A DNA stretch of 14,998 bases, taken from NCBI GenBank assembly GCA_005877345.1, contig VBPR01000189.1, forward strand, positions 1 through 14,998. The letters are read 5' to 3'. Positions within the stretch are counted from its first letter, which is position 1. Every line of letters begins with the position of its first letter. The DNA is from Nitrososphaerota archaeon. Lineage in GTDB: Archaea > Thermoproteota > Nitrososphaeria > Nitrososphaerales > Nitrososphaeraceae. Positions 13,227 through 14,998 of the stretch are shown in pieces. Under the pieces are notes generated by a model that saw only the letters and a program-made list of their open reading frames with translations, had not been told where the DNA came from and did no database searches. A program made the position numbers and the translations under genes.

Positions 13227-14810
13227 CTACTCCACAACAGTTTGACTCTGCTCTCTCATAAATTGTGTAAGATAATATCTGCCACCCGTACCTTTTCCCG
13301 TAGTTCCAGAATCTTTCCAACCTCCAAAGGACTGGCGTCCCACCATGGCACCAGTTGTTGAACTTTTTTTCCTGTTTACATAAACAACTCCTGCCTCTAT
13401 AACTTGAAGAAATTTCAAAATTTCTTCCCTTTTGTTACTGTAAATTCCAGACGTAAGCCCATATTCCGATTCGTTTGTCATTTTAATTGCATTATCAAAT
13501 TTATCATATTCTGTTATACATAAAATAGGAACAAATAGTTCCTTTTTAAGTAAAGGATGACGTGTTGGTAGCCCGTCTACAATAGTAGGTTCCACGTAAA
13601 AGCCATGTCTAAACTCTTCACTTTGTAGTACTGAACCTCCTGAAAGAATGTTACCATTTTTCACGGCAAGCTTAGAATACTTCTTGAAATTATTGTATGC
13701 ATTTAAATTTATCACTGGTCCCACAAAACTTTCTCTCTCTTTGGGATTCTCAACTCTTAGTTTCTTTGTCTTTTCCACTAGCCTTGATAAGAATTGAGAT
13801 TTAACATTCCTCTGAACATAAACACGCGAACATGCACTGCATTTTTGTCCTGAAAATGAAAACGCTGCCTTAGCTACTCCTTCAGCTGCCATGTCTAAAT
13901 TTGCAGTTTCTGTCACGATAGTCGCATTTTTTCCTCCCAGTTCTGCAATTACTGGGCGCGGCTTTGTCTTGCTCGATTCACTGATTAACCTATAGCCTAC
14001 CTCTCGAGATCCAGTAAATACAATACCAGCTACTTCTTTACTCTCAATTATTGTCCTTCCAATTTCCGCACCTGATCCTGGAACAAAATTTATTACTCCA
14101 TTAGGGACTCCTGCTTCAATCATAATCTCAACAATCTTATAACCGATAATTGGGGTATCACTGGCTGGTTTTATAATTACTGTGTTACCAGTTATAAGCG
14201 ACCCAACACTCATACCTATTAAAATTGCTGCTGGAAAATTAAAAGGCGCAATAACAGCCCATACCCCATATGGTTTCATCATACTTGTATTCTGCTCATT
14301 TGAACTTCGCAACTTCCTAGTGACGAACCCATTGTTTCTTTCCATCTCATCTGAATAGTACATAATAAAATCAATCGCTTCATCTATGTCGGCTATTGAT
14401 TCATATCTATTCTTGCCATTTTCAAAAGTAAGCAATGCGGATAATTCAAATTTGCGTTTCTTTATAATGGTACCTATTTTTCTAAACAACTTTACTCTTT
14501 TTTTATAATCTATTATACTCCAATTTTCAAACGCATTCATTGCAGCCTGAATTGCTTTTTTTGCATGTGTTGAATTGGCTTTACTCATATATCCCAAAAT
14601 TATTCTTCTATCTGTTGGGGACGTGCGAATCATGCTTTCTGATGTATAGATCTTTTTACCATCAATAATAACAGGATAGGTTTTTCCAAATTCAGAAGAA
14701 ACCAAATTAACCTCCTTTTCATATCGGCTATGAAATCGATTCTCCTGACTACGATCAAGAAAGGTCTGAAACGTATCTTCATTCTTAAACGCCATACTAT
14801 TAATTCTCAC
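13227..14810 (-). CDS. pruA: Aldehyde dehydrogenase, 1-pyrroline-5-carboxylate dehydrogenase type
   Basis: The 527-residue protein is a full-length NAD(P)-dependent aldehyde dehydrogenase. The active-site residues are present: Asn191 in APFNFP (188-193), Lys214 in IIKPASD, FTGS (265-268), Glu290 in ELGGKN and nucleophile Cys324 in GQKCSACSR. The family is set by NGKNRYES and DIDEAIDFIMYYSDEM, and by the C-terminal STTGAMVGRQSFGGWKDSGT (484-503), all typical of glutamate-gamma-semialdehyde (P5C) dehydrogenases of the RocA/PruA type. These oxidise the product of proline oxidation to glutamate. No proline dehydrogenase lies in the window, so another semialdehyde substrate remains possible. The longest frame starts at GTG 14810; ATG 14795 gives MAFKNEDTF, a typical start for this family, and may be the real one. 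The usual QPFGG is QSFGG here. Confidence 0.85.
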   Translation of the reverse strand: MRINSMAFKNEDTFQTFLDRSQENRFHSRYEKEVNLVSSEFGKTYPVIIDGKKIYTSESMIRTSPTDRRIILGYMSKANSTHAKKAIQAAMNAFENWSIIDYKKRVKLFRKIGTIIKKRKFELSALLTFENGKNRYESIADIDEAIDFIMYYSDEMERNNGFVTRKLRSSNEQNTSMMKPYGVWAVIAPFNFPAAILIGMSVGSLITGNTVIIKPASDTPIIGYKIVEIMIEAGVPNGVINFVPGSGAEIGRTIIESKEVAGIVFTGSREVGYRLISESSKTKPRPVIAELGGKNATIVTETANLDMAAEGVAKAAFSFSGQKCSACSRVYVQRNVKSQFLSRLVEKTKKLRVENPKERESFVGPVINLNAYNNFKKYSKLAVKNGNILSGGSVLQSEEFRHGFYVEPTIVDGLPTRHPLLKKELFVPILCITEYDKFDNAIKMTNESEYGLTSGIYSNKREEILKFLQVIEAGVVYVNRKKSSTTGAMVGRQSFGGWKDSGTTGKGTGGRYYLTQFMREQSQTVVE

Positions 14811-14998
14811 TCATCACTAAAAAGTAGATAATAACAATGTAACAACGGAGATAATAATTAGATGTACAAAGATATTGGTGAATCAATGCGTTCAAGATTC
14901 TATCAGGGATCTGGCAAGTAAAAATATATTTCTTTTTCTCTCCCTAATTCTTCTTAATGAATATTGTAACCATTTTTCACCGTATGGTATGTACTCCA

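Noticed and set aside
1..14998. CRISPR array, transposon, integrase or defence system
   Set aside because: No spaced direct repeats, terminal inverted repeats, transposase, recombinase or known defence domains were seen anywhere in the window.

Overview
The window is AT-rich archaeal DNA with closely packed genes on both strands. An archaeal GTP cyclohydrolase III, an archaeal-type ArfC reductase, a transcription factor E alpha subunit, TATA boxes about 25-30 bases ahead of start codons (almost leaderless mRNAs) and several small Cys-rich or membrane proteins point to an ammonia-oxidising archaeon of the Nitrososphaerales. The low GC resembles Nitrosocosmicus; this placement is inference from memory, not a database result.

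Layout. (1) Positions 1-2674, + strand: a tight run of arfA (GTP cyclohydrolase III), an amidohydrolase-superfamily deaminase and arfC (pyrimidinone reductase). The genes overlap or abut, and the end of another gene may overlap arfA from outside the window. This is the early riboflavin/F420 route, and the deaminase is a good candidate for its poorly assigned archaeal deamination step. (2) 2666-3196, - strand: tfe, converging on arfC with overlapping 3' ends. (3) 3503-4180, - strand: an FMN-binding PNPOx-like protein. (4) 4242-4698, + strand: remains of a short-chain dehydrogenase that has lost its N-terminus, its centre and its reading frame. (5) 4711-5448, - strand: a PAP2 membrane phosphatase. 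(6) 5768-5887, + strand: a 39-residue zinc-finger-like protein. (7) 6757-5943, - strand: a tandem winged-helix regulator followed by a three-helix membrane protein. The regulator's reading frame continues upstream of its only usable start to a promoter-proximal ATG, but a TGA interrupts it.

(8) 7042-8643, - strand: a secreted, membrane-anchored YVTN beta-propeller with exact 42-residue repeats. (9) 8804-9025, - strand: a two-helix membrane protein. (10) 9242-10150, + strand: an EamA/DMT-type transporter. (11) 10377-10700, + strand: a CxxC...HxxxxH protein. (12) 11161-12124, + strand: a possible 43-residue ORF and a secreted cupredoxin-like protein with an altered copper site. (13) 12260-12424, + strand: a 54-residue zinc-ribbon protein with its own well-placed TATA box. 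(14) 12523-13008, + strand: msrA. (15) 13227-14810, - strand: an aldehyde dehydrogenase of the 1-pyrroline-5-carboxylate dehydrogenase type.

Only the riboflavin cluster forms an obvious pathway. The rest is a mosaic of single genes and one two-gene unit, with cell-envelope, redox-repair and regulatory roles. I see no rRNA, tRNA, CRISPR array, transposase or integrase.
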